This document shows positions 1 through 8,101 of a DNA stretch of 35,590 nucleotides, piece after piece. Numbering within the stretch: position 1 is the first letter of the stretch; each line of letters opens with the position of its first letter. The stretch lies in NCBI GenBank assembly GCA_003559475.1, contig PWLF01000124.1, positions 1-35,590 of the forward strand, in the 5' to 3' direction. The notes beneath the pieces are model-generated. The model had not been told where the DNA came from. It did not search any database and saw nothing but the letters and a program-made list of their open reading frames with translations. The stretch is from Bacteroidales bacterium. GTDB lineage: Bacteria; Bacteroidota; Bacteroidia; Bacteroidales; UBA7960. Both the position numbers and the translations under genes were made by a program.

Positions 1-418
1 TGTTGTCTTAGGTATCATCAGTACTACGAGCATCTCCGCCACCCTCAGCTATGACTTGGTCTTGTCATACTGTTAGGGCTTCCCATGTTCACCCCGTTGG
101 AAATTCTTCCTACGGGGTTCATGCGCAACCCTTACTATACACGCCATCCCATCCTACTCCGTGCAGCCATACCGGTGCATATTGTCGTTGCTTCCCGGTT
201 TGTTTCAGGTTTCATCCTCTTTGGGAGACTGACCACTGCAAAATAGCGTAACGAAGCCTAACTGGGTTCACTGCTGTTACGGCTTATATAGTCGCTTATC
301 ATGAACTTAGCACGCTTTGTTTCCTCCACGCACCTCATGACTGCTTCAAGGTGAACGACAAATTGCCTTGTATAGTCCTTTCATACTACAGGGTTTTTAA
401 TTATATAAATAAACGCAC
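1..418 (-). mobile_element. Group II intron, 5' part (partial, cut by window edge)
   Basis: Read on the minus strand, this stretch resembles the 5' ribozyme half of a bacterial group II intron. It begins with the 5' consensus GTGCG at 418-414, passes through densely paired, relatively GC-rich sequence, and contains at about 21-48 a segment (GGCGGAGATGCTCGTAGTA) very like the CGGAGTACTCGTAGTAG segment just before the reverse-transcriptase ORF of the lactococcal Ll.LtrB intron. The intron-encoded protein, domains V-VI and the 3' splice site would lie left of position 1. A second GTGCG at 333-329 could be the 5' end, but it sits inside a CACCT/AGGTG stem, so 418 is preferred. Base composition is clearly richer in GC than the neighbouring DNA. 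No protein is encoded in the visible part. The family call rests on remembered sequence resemblance, without a covariance-model search. Confidence 0.62.
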
Positions 419-557
419 GCCTCATGGCGTACCAAAGATCGCGAAATGATTAAATGCTAAAGTTCGCAAAGGGTTTAGTTTGCTAATTGCTCTTATAAAA
501 CTTAACCACAGAATATTTATGCCAAAAGTGGAAATTCTATAATAGTTGTTTGTTTTT

Positions 558-630
558 TTCTTTTGCGAGCTTCCCGTATGCTTTTCTTTTGCGGGCTTTG
601 CGTGTATTTTCTTTGCGGGTTTCGCGTGGG
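558..630. repeat. Three tandem degenerate copies of a ~25-nt TTTGCG-rich unit
   Basis: Three neighbouring copies start near 558, 583 and 607. Each has the form TTTCTTTTGCGRGCTTYSCG followed by GTRT or a variant; the third is one T shorter. The same CTTTGCG/CGCAAAG word occurs near 464-475 and 4701-4743, so this may be a dispersed intergenic repeat family in this genome. No function can be assigned. Confidence 0.6.
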
Positions 631-924
631 ACTATAAGTAGAAAGGAACTAAGTCATCTTATATGGTAAACATTTTTATTTAACATTATTCGTGCATTCG
701 TGGCAACAAAAAATAATTAGTATATGAAAATTTAAAAGTGGGTGGGTGACCCAATGCAAAAAACAGGAATATGCATAAATTTCATTAAATTTATTCACTA
801 AAGTGTATAAATTTGCAAAAATTAAACATATTTAGAATTGTTGAGATTTTTAATTTTGTCAAAACTTTGAAAAAAATAATTACACTTATTGTTAATTTGT
901 TGAGAACCTTGCCTCAGACACACT

Positions 925-945
925 AAATTGGATGCTACCCAATTT
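925..945 (-). terminator. Weak hairpin after aroF, possible end of trp operon
   Basis: AAATTGG and CCAATTT form a perfect 7-bp stem around a 7-nt loop, starting five bases beyond the aroF stop codon. The stem is AT-rich and no real U-tract follows on the minus strand, so termination here is uncertain. Confidence 0.3.
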
Positions 946-949
946 TTAT

Positions 950-1948
950 TTATACTGCCGGTAATTTTTTGATTTTATTCATAAGAATATCAAATTCTTC
1001 AAAATTAAGAGATTGTTGTCCGTCAGAAAGAGCTGTTTCCGGCTCATTATGAATTTCAACAATTGCTCCATCTGCTCCTGCGACAAGTGCTGCGAGTGTT
1101 ATTTTATCCACATGTTGACGAATTCCAATTCCGTGAGATGGGTCTGCAATTACAGGCAAATGGCTTTTTTCTTTCAAAACCGGAATTGCGTTAATATCAA
1201 AAGTGTTTCTGTATGCTTTTTCAAAAGTTCTCATTCCTCTTTCACACAATATAATTTTTTCATTTCCTGCATAAAACACATACTCTGCCGACTGCAACAA
1301 TTCACTAATTGACCCGGAAATACCTCTTTTTAACATAACCGGTTTATCAACTTTGCCAAGTGCATCAAGCAAATTAAAATTTTGCGTATTTCTTGCCCCA
1401 ACCTGAAAAATATCCACATAATCAACCATTTGCTCAATTTGGGAAACCTGCATAACCTCTGTTATTATCTTAATATTATTTGCTTTACAAACAGAGTAAA
1501 ACATTTTTAAACCTTCTATTCCTAAACCTCTAAAAGCATACGGCGAACTTCTGGGCTTAAACACCCCTCCTCTCATAATTTTAATATTATGCTTTAATAG
1601 TTGTTTGACGGTTTTTTCAACCTGCTCTTCGCTTTCAATTGAGCAAGGCCCCGCCATTAAGGTAAAGCCGTTTGAGCCAACAGTAACTCCATCTCCAATA
1701 TCTATGACAGTTGGATTAACCTTCCATTTCTTCGACACAAACTTGTAAGGGTCAGTTACTCTATGAACATCTTTTACTCCCTCAATATTACCTATCAGCC
1801 GGATATCAACATCTTTTGATACTATACCAACTATATAGTCATTAAACTGAGTTGAAATTTCAGAAGTTTTAACATTGTTTTCAGTTAAAATATCATTTAA
1901 CTTTTCCCTGTCTTTTTTAGAGATTTTACTATCTAATTGTATAATCAT
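950..1948 (-). CDS. aroF: 3-deoxy-7-phosphoheptulonate (DAHP) synthase
   Basis: First enzyme of the shikimate pathway; it condenses phosphoenolpyruvate and erythrose 4-phosphate. The 332-residue protein has an N-terminal ferredoxin-like regulatory domain (about 1-72) followed by a KDO8P-synthase-like TIM barrel. Visible motifs are GPCSIES at 100-106 and KPRSSPYAFRG at 131-141, which bind phosphoenolpyruvate and metal. This is the short Thermotoga/Bacillus type of DAHP synthase; in characterised relatives the N-terminal domain mediates feedback inhibition by aromatic amino acids. Its start overlaps the trpA stop by 4 nt, so it is the last gene of the trp operon and should be translationally coupled to trpA. 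Placing the pathway's entry enzyme under trp control lets chorismate supply rise when tryptophan is short. There is no chorismate mutase domain. Confidence 0.93.
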   Translation of the reverse strand: MIIQLDSKISKKDREKLNDILTENNVKTSEISTQFNDYIVGIVSKDVDIRLIGNIEGVKDVHRVTDPYKFVSKKWKVNPTVIDIGDGVTVGSNGFTLMAGPCSIESEEQVEKTVKQLLKHNIKIMRGGVFKPRSSPYAFRGLGIEGLKMFYSVCKANNIKIITEVMQVSQIEQMVDYVDIFQVGARNTQNFNLLDALGKVDKPVMLKRGISGSISELLQSAEYVFYAGNEKIILCERGMRTFEKAYRNTFDINAIPVLKEKSHLPVIADPSHGIGIRQHVDKITLAALVAGADGAIVEIHNEPETALSDGQQSLNFEEFDILMNKIKKLPAV

Positions 1949-2718
1949 GGTTTAATACTTTTTATAAATTTTTGAACATTTTCAAATGATAGACTGTTTT
2001 CTGCTAAATTTTTAATAAAAGCACTTCCAATAATTGCTCCGCTGCTGTACTTGCAAGCACTATCAAATGTCTCTTTATTATAAATGCCAAATCCTGTTAA
2101 CCTTGGGTTTTGTAAATTCAAATCATTAATTCTTTTAAAATATGAAGTTCTGTCACTTATACTTTTGTTTGCCCCTGTGACGCTATCAGAAGAGACCATA
2201 TACAAGAAGCCATTGCTTTGCTTATCAATCAATTCAGCTCTTTTATCAGAAGTTTGAGGAGTTATCAGAAATATTTTAGAAAGATTTGATTTTAAAAAAT
2301 ATTTTTTAACTCTATCATTGTAATACTCTATTGGCATATCAGGAATAATTGCACCATCAATTCCTATTTGGCTACAGATTTCAGCAAATTCTTGCTCTCC
2401 GTATTGCAAAACGACATTATGATAACCCATTAACACAAGAGGGACTTCGGTTATTTTTCTTATATCTTTTAATTGTTCAAAAAGCACTTTTAGTGTCATC
2501 CCATTCTCAATAGCTTTTTTGCTACTTTCTTGAATAACCGGGCCATCAGCTAAAGGATCTGAAAAAGGGAACCCGACTTCTATGATATCAACTCCGGCTT
2601 TTGATAAATAATCAATAATATCAACCGTATCATTAAGCGATGGATAACCTGCTGTAAAATATACAGAAAGTATATCCTTATTTTTTCTTTTAAAAAGTTT
2701 TGTTATTCTATTTTCCAT
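1945..2718 (-). CDS. trpA: Tryptophan synthase alpha chain
   Basis: Cleaves indole-3-glycerol phosphate to indole and glyceraldehyde 3-phosphate and passes indole to the beta subunit. The 257-residue length is normal. The catalytic acids are present in family context: Glu47 in the IEVGFPFSDP segment and Asp58 in DPLADGP. A phosphate-binding GFGI segment appears near the C-terminal third. It lies 4 nt after the trpF/trpB fusion gene and overlaps aroF by 4 nt, so the three are almost certainly co-transcribed. Nothing unusual is seen. Confidence 0.96.
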   Translation of the reverse strand: MENRITKLFKRKNKDILSVYFTAGYPSLNDTVDIIDYLSKAGVDIIEVGFPFSDPLADGPVIQESSKKAIENGMTLKVLFEQLKDIRKITEVPLVLMGYHNVVLQYGEQEFAEICSQIGIDGAIIPDMPIEYYNDRVKKYFLKSNLSKIFLITPQTSDKRAELIDKQSNGFLYMVSSDSVTGANKSISDRTSYFKRINDLNLQNPRLTGFGIYNKETFDSACKYSSGAIIGSAFIKNLAENSLSFENVQKFIKSIKP

Positions 2719-2722
2719 AATT

Positions 2723-4537
2723 TTAATTTTTACAATTATTATCCTTCAAATACTCCTGATAAATTTCCATATCTTTTTCACCTCTACCCGAAAGATTAAC
2801 TACTACCACATCATTTTTTTTAAACTTCATTTTATTTAAATATGCTAAAGCATGAGCTGATTCGAGAGCAGGGATAATCCCTTCTTTTTTAGAAAAGTCA
2901 AAAGCTGCATCTAATGCTTCTTTATCAACAACACTAGTAACCTCTATACTATTTGTATCATAGAGGTATGCGTGAGCCGGTCCTATTCCGGGATAATCTA
3001 AGCCGGCAGAAACAGAGTGAGGCTCAACTATTTGTCCATCTTCAGTTTGCATAAGATAAGTTTTGCTTCCATGAATAATCCCTTTTTTGCCAAGAGTGAT
3101 ACTAGCAGCTGTTTTTCCGGAATTTACTCCCTTTCCTCCTGCTTCGACAGCAATTAACTTCGTTTTTTCATTGTTAATAAAATGATAAAATGCCCCAATA
3201 GCGTTGCTTCCTCCTCCAATGCAGGCAATAACATAATCCGGATCTTCACTGCCTGTTTTTGTTTTAAGTTGCTGCTTGATTTCTCTGCTGATAACAGACT
3301 GAAAACGAGTGACCATATCTGGGTAAGGATGAGGACCAACTATAGAACCTAATAAATAATAGGTATCAACAGGATTGTTTATCCATTCTCTGATAGCATG
3401 GTTAATAGCATCTTTTAATGATTTACTGCCACCATCTGCAGCTACAATTTCAGCTCCAAGTAACTTCATACGATCAACATTGTTAGCTTGTCTTTTAATA
3501 TCCTTTTCACCCATATAAATAGTGCAAGAAATTTCAGCTAAAGCACATGCAGTAGCAGTTGCAACACCATGTTGTCCTGCTCCGGTTTCTGCAATAACTC
3601 TTTTTTTGTTAAGTTTCTTTGCAAGCAATACCTGCCCCAGTGTATTATTTAGCTTATGAGAACCTGTATGATTAAGGTCTTCTCTTTTTATAAAAATATT
3701 TGCAGAATATTTTTTTGACAAACTTTCAGAATAAAACAAAGGAGTTGGTCTTCCTGCATAATCATTTAACAAAGAGGCATATTCACTAACAAAGTTTTCT
3801 GAATTAATAATTTCCAAATAATTATCCTGCAGTTCTTTAACGTTGGGATAAAGCATTTCAGGAATAAATGCGCCTCCATATTCACCATAATATCCGTTGT
3901 TGTCCGGTTCAATATATTTCATATGTATAATTTTAATTATTTTATTTGTTTTCTCTTTTGATTTGTATCCATAAGACGTTTCCAGTTTGCTGTTTAAATC
4001 AATACCCGAAAGCATAGGATGTTTAAATTTTAATACTTTATCAATGTTATCTAATCCAATTCCTCCGCTTAAGAAAAAGGGTTTTTGAATATTATATTTG
4101 TTTAAAATTTCCCAATTGAAGGTTTTCCCTGAGCCTCCATAATTAATATCTTTCGTATCAAACAGAAAAAATTCGCAAAAATCTTTATATTCATTTAACT
4201 TATAAAAGTCAAATGATTCATCAATACCAAAAGCTTTAATAATTTTGATATTTTCTAAAAAAAGACTCTTACAGTATTCAGGACTTTCGTTTCCATGAAT
4301 TTGAGCATAATCAAATCCATAATAATTCATTATTTCTGTAACTTCTTCCAAATCTTGATTTACAAAAACAGCAACCGTTTTGATGCTATCAGGCAAATAT
4401 TTTAATATTGATTTATCGAGTTTTTTTACAACTCTTTTTGATTTTTCATAAAAAATAAAACCTAAAAAGTCTGGTTTTAATGCAGCAATTTGTTTAATAT
4501 TTTTACTCTCTCTTAATCCGCAAATTTTAATGTTCAT
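2723..4537 (-). CDS. trpF/trpB: TrpF-TrpB fusion: phosphoribosylanthranilate isomerase / tryptophan synthase beta chain
   Basis: One open frame of 604 codons encodes two enzymes that are usually separate. Residues 1-205 are TrpF (phosphoribosylanthranilate to CdRP), with KICGL at 4-8, catalytic Cys6 and Asp127, GGSGKTFNW at 134-142 and SGGI at 157-160. Residues 206-604 are TrpB (indole plus serine to tryptophan), with the PLP lysine Lys295 in HTGSHKLNN, the ETGAGQHG loop and a C-terminal GGGSNAIG phosphate cup. There is no stop between the halves and almost no linker. Met206 lies exactly where a free TrpB would begin, so a second product from an internal start is possible; I see no Shine-Dalgarno before it. 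A 226-nt gap separates it from trpC upstream, and trpA follows after 4 nt. Confidence 0.95.
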   Translation of the reverse strand: MNIKICGLRESKNIKQIAALKPDFLGFIFYEKSKRVVKKLDKSILKYLPDSIKTVAVFVNQDLEEVTEIMNYYGFDYAQIHGNESPEYCKSLFLENIKIIKAFGIDESFDFYKLNEYKDFCEFFLFDTKDINYGGSGKTFNWEILNKYNIQKPFFLSGGIGLDNIDKVLKFKHPMLSGIDLNSKLETSYGYKSKEKTNKIIKIIHMKYIEPDNNGYYGEYGGAFIPEMLYPNVKELQDNYLEIINSENFVSEYASLLNDYAGRPTPLFYSESLSKKYSANIFIKREDLNHTGSHKLNNTLGQVLLAKKLNKKRVIAETGAGQHGVATATACALAEISCTIYMGEKDIKRQANNVDRMKLLGAEIVAADGGSKSLKDAINHAIREWINNPVDTYYLLGSIVGPHPYPDMVTRFQSVISREIKQQLKTKTGSEDPDYVIACIGGGSNAIGAFYHFINNEKTKLIAVEAGGKGVNSGKTAASITLGKKGIIHGSKTYLMQTEDGQIVEPHSVSAGLDYPGIGPAHAYLYDTNSIEVTSVVDKEALDAAFDFSKKEGIIPALESAHALAYLNKMKFKKNDVVVVNLSGRGEKDMEIYQEYLKDNNCKN

Positions 4538-4763
4538 ATAAATTGGTTTTTTGCAATCTTTTTAAATAACTTACATTTTAGATTTTTTTATTGTTTCCAC
4601 TAATCACGCAAAATATAATTTATGGGAAAACCACAAAGCGACTATAAAATCGTCTATCATAAAATTCATACTATATAATTTGCTAATTTAGAATTACAAA
4701 CTTTGCGAACTTTTGTAATCAAATATTTAGCGCACTTTGCGTGAAACTTTTTTCTTGACAGAT
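4538..4763. repeat. Intergenic CTTTGCG-type hairpin repeat inside the trp operon
   Basis: This is the only sizeable gap within the operon. ATTACAAA at 4693-4700 and TTTGTAAT at 4712-4719 form an 8-bp stem around CTTTGCGAAC. A further CGCACTTTGCGTG follows at about 4731-4743. The motif resembles those at 464-475 and 558-630. It may be a dispersed element or an RNA-processing or stability site; the sequence does not decide. Confidence 0.45.
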
Positions 4764-5573
4764 TCATATTTTATACTCTGTTGATAATTTTGAAATCTGC
4801 TTCACCAGTTCCTTGCATTTTTCAGCAGGATCACTATGCTTCATAAAGTACTCTCCTATCAAAAATCCATCAAAGCCGTTTTCTTTAAGCAGTTTTATAT
4901 TTTCTGCCGATTCTATACCACTTTCAGCTATTTTTATAATATTTTCCGGCATAAAACTGCTCAACTCAATACTTTTTTGAATATCAACATCGAAAGTATT
5001 TAAGCTGCGATTATTAACTCCCACAATATCAACATCTTCTATGCAAATATCATCCAATTCTTCTTTCTCATGAATTTCTAATAATATTTCCATTCCCAAG
5101 TTTTTTGCAAGTTTCGCCAAGCCTTTTATTTCAGTAGGTTTTAACATTTTAGCTATTAACAAAATTGTGTCAGCACCTTTTGATTTTGCTTCAATTACCT
5201 GATAATCATCAATTATAAAGTCTTTTCGTAATATCGGGCAATAGTTAAATTTTCTAGCTATTTCAATATCACTTTTTTTAGCTCCAAAAAAATACTCATC
5301 AGTGATTATAGACAATGCTGAAGCGCCTGCCTGCATATATCCAATACTTATACTTTCAACATCAGCATATTTATTAATAAACCCTTTTGAAGGCGATTTA
5401 CGTTTGAATTCCGCAATAATACCACTTCGTTCAGGGTCTTTTATATATTTTTTTAGAGAAACACACTCAGTGTTAAAATAAACTGATCTTTCAAGTAGTT
5501 TTACAGGATAAAGCTCCTTTTTCTCAATTATTTCCTTGATTTTATGCTCTTTAATCTTTTCTAATATTGTCAT
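4764..5573 (-). CDS. trpC: Indole-3-glycerol phosphate synthase
   Basis: Closes the indole ring by converting CdRP to indole-3-glycerol phosphate. The 269-residue single-domain protein matches the usual family length and is not fused to TrpF. The hallmark IAEFKRKSPSKG lies at 53-64 and includes catalytic Glu55 and Lys57; LRKDFI near 117 holds a second conserved lysine, and GVNNRSL and ESGI segments complete the barrel. Its start overlaps trpD by 4 nt, indicating translational coupling. Downstream comes a 226-nt repeat-bearing gap before the trpF/trpB fusion gene. Confidence 0.95.
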   Translation of the reverse strand: MTILEKIKEHKIKEIIEKKELYPVKLLERSVYFNTECVSLKKYIKDPERSGIIAEFKRKSPSKGFINKYADVESISIGYMQAGASALSIITDEYFFGAKKSDIEIARKFNYCPILRKDFIIDDYQVIEAKSKGADTILLIAKMLKPTEIKGLAKLAKNLGMEILLEIHEKEELDDICIEDVDIVGVNNRSLNTFDVDIQKSIELSSFMPENIIKIAESGIESAENIKLLKENGFDGFLIGEYFMKHSDPAEKCKELVKQISKLSTEYKI

Positions 5574-6562
5574 GATAAATTTTTTAATGTGTTAAACGAA
5601 TTTAATGCTTTAAGTCCATATAGTGAATCTTTTGCCATTTCCAAACAATTACCGATGTCAAGTTTATTATTATAAGTTTTTATTGCAATAGCTGCGTTAG
5701 CTATTACAACATTATTTTGACTTTGATTTCCTTTACCTTTAATAATTTTATCAAATATTTCAGCACTTTGTTCCTTTGTACTGCCTCCATGTATATCTTC
5801 ATAGTTAACTTTTTCAAAGCCGAAATAATCAGGAGAAACAACAATTTCTTTATCTCGGGAAAATATTTTAGAATTGCCGGTTAATGATATTTCATCAAAA
5901 CCATCTAGTGCATACACAATTGAGTAATCAGTATCCGTATCCTGGAACAAATAATTATATATTCTTCCCAGCTCAAGATTAAAAACACCTGTCAGTTGTT
6001 TTTTAGGGTTAGCTGGGTTTACAAGTGGTCCCAGCATATTAAAAAACGTTTTAACGCCCAATTGTTTTCTAACCGGAGCGACTTCTTTCAAAGCCGGATG
6101 AAAAAACGGGGCATGCATAAAGCAAATATTTGCTTCATCCATTTGTTGTTTCAGTTTTTTTTCTTCTGTTTGAAATTTTACTCCCAGGTGCTCCAATACA
6201 TTTGAAGATCCGGATACTGATGACACCCCGTAATTTCCGTGCTTTGCGACAGGTATGCCGGCACCGGCAGTAACGAAAGAAGCTAATGTAGAAATATTAA
6301 ACGTGTTTTTACCATCACCTCCCGAACCGCATAAATCAATGGCTTCATAAGGAGAAAGATCTATGCCGGCAGATAATTCCAACAGAGCTTCACGAAAACC
6401 TTTTAGCTCTTCCAGAGAAATACTGCGCATTATAAAAGCAGTTAAAAATGAAGCAATTTGATAGTGATTATATTTTCCGGAAGCTATATCAGTTAAAATT
6501 ACTTTTGCTTCATCTTTGCTAAATGATTTGTACTGATACAAATGTTCAAGAATTTCTTTCAT
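5570..6562 (-). CDS. trpD: Anthranilate phosphoribosyltransferase
   Basis: Transfers the phosphoribosyl group of PRPP to anthranilate. The 330-residue protein has the glycine-rich PRPP loop CGSGGD at 78-83 followed by KNTFNIST, and KHGN at 107-110. It begins directly with the helical N-terminal domain of TrpD, so no glutamine amidotransferase (TrpG) domain is fused to it. It starts 2 nt after trpE and overlaps trpC by 4 nt. The absence of trpG between trpE and trpD is notable, because that is a common position for it. Confidence 0.95.
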   Translation of the reverse strand: MKEILEHLYQYKSFSKDEAKVILTDIASGKYNHYQIASFLTAFIMRSISLEELKGFREALLELSAGIDLSPYEAIDLCGSGGDGKNTFNISTLASFVTAGAGIPVAKHGNYGVSSVSGSSNVLEHLGVKFQTEEKKLKQQMDEANICFMHAPFFHPALKEVAPVRKQLGVKTFFNMLGPLVNPANPKKQLTGVFNLELGRIYNYLFQDTDTDYSIVYALDGFDEISLTGNSKIFSRDKEIVVSPDYFGFEKVNYEDIHGGSTKEQSAEIFDKIIKGKGNQSQNNVVIANAAIAIKTYNNKLDIGNCLEMAKDSLYGLKALNSFNTLKNLS

Positions 6563-6564
6563 AA

Positions 6565-7956
6565 TTAAATTGTTTTTGCCAATTCAACAGCTTTTCTTAA
6601 AGCCGATAATTTATTATTTACTTCATTTAATTCATTTTCAGGTATTGATTTAGAAACAATTCCGCAACCTGCTTGGTATTTTAACTCATTATTTTTACTA
6701 ATGAATGACCTTATAAAAATTGCGTGATTCAGTTCCCCGTTAAAACCGATAAATCCTATTGCCCCACCATATATCCCTCTGTTATCAGGCTCATTTTCAT
6801 CAATTATTTCCATAGCTTTGTATTTTGGTGCTCCGGAAAGAGTCCCGGCAGGATATGTCTCAGCAAGTATCTTTATCGGATTATAACCTTTCTTAAGATT
6901 AGCCTTTACTTTTGATACCAAATGAATAACATGCGAATAATATTCAACTTGCTTAAACTTATCAACAACTACATTTTTCCCCGACTTACTAAGGTCATTT
7001 CTTGCCAGATCAACAAGCATAATATGCTCTGCAATTTCTTTAGGGTCTTTCAAAAGCTTTTCGGCAAGTTGCTTATCTTTTTCAATATCTCCTGTTCGCT
7101 TGAATGTTCCGGCTATAGGATTAATAACTGCTTCATTTTCGGCAATTTTCAGCTGAGCTTCAGGGGAAGAGCCAAAAAGCTTAAAATTTCCATAATCATA
7201 AAAAAATAAATAAGATGAAGGGTTTATTGATCGCAAAGCACGATAAACATTAAATTCATCCCCTTTAAATCGTCTTTTAAAAGACCTTGACATAACTACT
7301 TGTATCAAATTTCCTAAATTACAATGCTCAATCCCTTTTTTTATAATTGATAAAAACTTTGTATCACTTAAGTTTGATGTCTCTTCTCCTTCTGTTCTAA
7401 ACTTAAAAGTTGGAAAAGAACGATTGGCAATTATATCCTTTATAAAATCTAATTCCGAGTCCTCATCATTAAAAAGGTTTTCAATAATATATAATTCATT
7501 ATTAAAATGATTAATAGCAATTATATATTTAAAAACATGATACTGAACCAGTGGTATATCAGTATTAGTTTGCTTAAATTTTATATTTTCAAACAAAGGT
7601 ATTGCATCGTAAGACACATATCCGAATATTCCATTTGCGACAAACCCAAGGTTTAAATCTTTTGTCTTAAAGCTATTACAAAAATTATATAGCTTATCGG
7701 AAACGTCAATTTCATTGGTATTTAACACTTGTTCTTTACTGTCCGGATAAGTAATTTTTGTTTTATTATTTTCAACTAAAAATGAAGCTATCGGGTTAAA
7801 GCATAAGTATGAATAGCTATTCTCTTTACTCTTATGGTCGGAGCTTTCAAGTAAAAAGCTTTCCGGAAACTTATCACGAATCTTTAAATAAAGTTCCACC
7901 GGTGTATAAGTATCACTAAGCGTTTTTTCGTAATTTGTTTTAATGTTATATTCCAT
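6565..7956 (-). CDS. trpE: Anthranilate synthase component I
   Basis: Makes anthranilate from chorismate, the committed step to tryptophan. The 463-residue protein has the chorismate-binding fold: VVMSRSFKRRF in the middle, then PAGTLSGAPK and GIYGGAIGF, ending with the QAGCGIV segment. The N-terminal LLES motif at 35-38 corresponds to the tryptophan feedback site known in enteric TrpE, so the enzyme is probably inhibited by Trp. TrpE normally takes ammonia from a glutaminase partner (TrpG/PabA); none is encoded in this window. It is the first structural gene after the attenuator, with 44 nt between the terminator stem and the start codon. PabB and isochorismate synthase are relatives, but the operon context and LLES motif favour TrpE. 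Confidence 0.95.
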   Translation of the reverse strand: MEYNIKTNYEKTLSDTYTPVELYLKIRDKFPESFLLESSDHKSKENSYSYLCFNPIASFLVENNKTKITYPDSKEQVLNTNEIDVSDKLYNFCNSFKTKDLNLGFVANGIFGYVSYDAIPLFENIKFKQTNTDIPLVQYHVFKYIIAINHFNNELYIIENLFNDEDSELDFIKDIIANRSFPTFKFRTEGEETSNLSDTKFLSIIKKGIEHCNLGNLIQVVMSRSFKRRFKGDEFNVYRALRSINPSSYLFFYDYGNFKLFGSSPEAQLKIAENEAVINPIAGTFKRTGDIEKDKQLAEKLLKDPKEIAEHIMLVDLARNDLSKSGKNVVVDKFKQVEYYSHVIHLVSKVKANLKKGYNPIKILAETYPAGTLSGAPKYKAMEIIDENEPDNRGIYGGAIGFIGFNGELNHAIFIRSFISKNNELKYQAGCGIVSKSIPENELNEVNNKLSALRKAVELAKTI

Positions 7957-8000
7957 TTTAATAAAGTTGTTTTATAATTATTTGTAATTACTTTTAAATA

Positions 8001-8052
8001 AATTATAAAAGGGGAAGCCTGCTGGATTCAGCAGGCTTCCCCTTTTATAATT
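8001..8052 (-). terminator. trp attenuator terminator hairpin
   Basis: A perfect 24-bp inverted repeat around a 4-nt loop lies between the leader peptide and trpE. On the minus strand its GC-rich core is GGGGAAGCCTGCTG / CAGCAGGCTTCCCC, followed by TTTTATAATTTATTT, a good intrinsic-terminator shape. No plus-strand gene ends nearby that would need it, and it sits directly in front of trpE. Its loop and flanks contain CTGAATCC (8031-8024 on the minus strand), the exact complement of GGATTCAG at the end of the leader ORF. This supports an antiterminated attenuator. Confidence 0.88.
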
Positions 8053-8101
8053 TTTTATTAAAAATACACTACAGGCGACCTCTATCTGAATCCTTTCAGA
8101 T
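8024..8101 (-). promoter_or_regulatory. Competing RNA structures of the trp attenuator
   Basis: Three exclusive pairings can be read on the minus strand. (1) ATCTGAA at 8101-8095 pairs with TTCAGAT at 8090-8084, a 7-bp stem with AGGA loop at the end of the leader ORF. (2) GGATTCAG at 8093-8086 pairs perfectly over 8 bp with CTGAATCC at 8031-8024, disrupting both arms of the terminator top. (3) The terminator itself. A ribosome stalled on the Trp codons, whose last base is 10 nt before the first arm, would cover that arm, freeing GGATTCAG to act as antiterminator. A ribosome reaching the stop codon would mask it and allow termination. A further GGTGGCTT/AGGTCGCC pairing (8116-8109 with 8081-8074, including wobbles) is also possible. 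Confidence 0.72.

Larger units (their letters stand above)
419..949. other. Intergenic region between intron and aroF
   Basis: No convincing gene. The region is AT-rich and holds a three-copy tandem repeat at 558-630, a GTTCGCAAAG motif near 464 flanked by CTAAA/TTTAG, and a weak hairpin just after aroF. It separates the aroF stop from the 5' end of the intron, which lies downstream on the same strand. I see no trace of an interrupted exon gene. Confidence 0.6.

Noticed and set aside
51-251. 66-codon plus-strand ORF
   Set aside because: It lies within the structured group II intron segment on the opposite strand, and its product is Cys/His/Pro-rich with no protein-like pattern.
329-333. Intron 5' end at this GTGCG
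   Set aside because: The motif continues a CACCT/AGGTG stem with upstream sequence, so the intron more likely begins at 418; kept only as an alternative.
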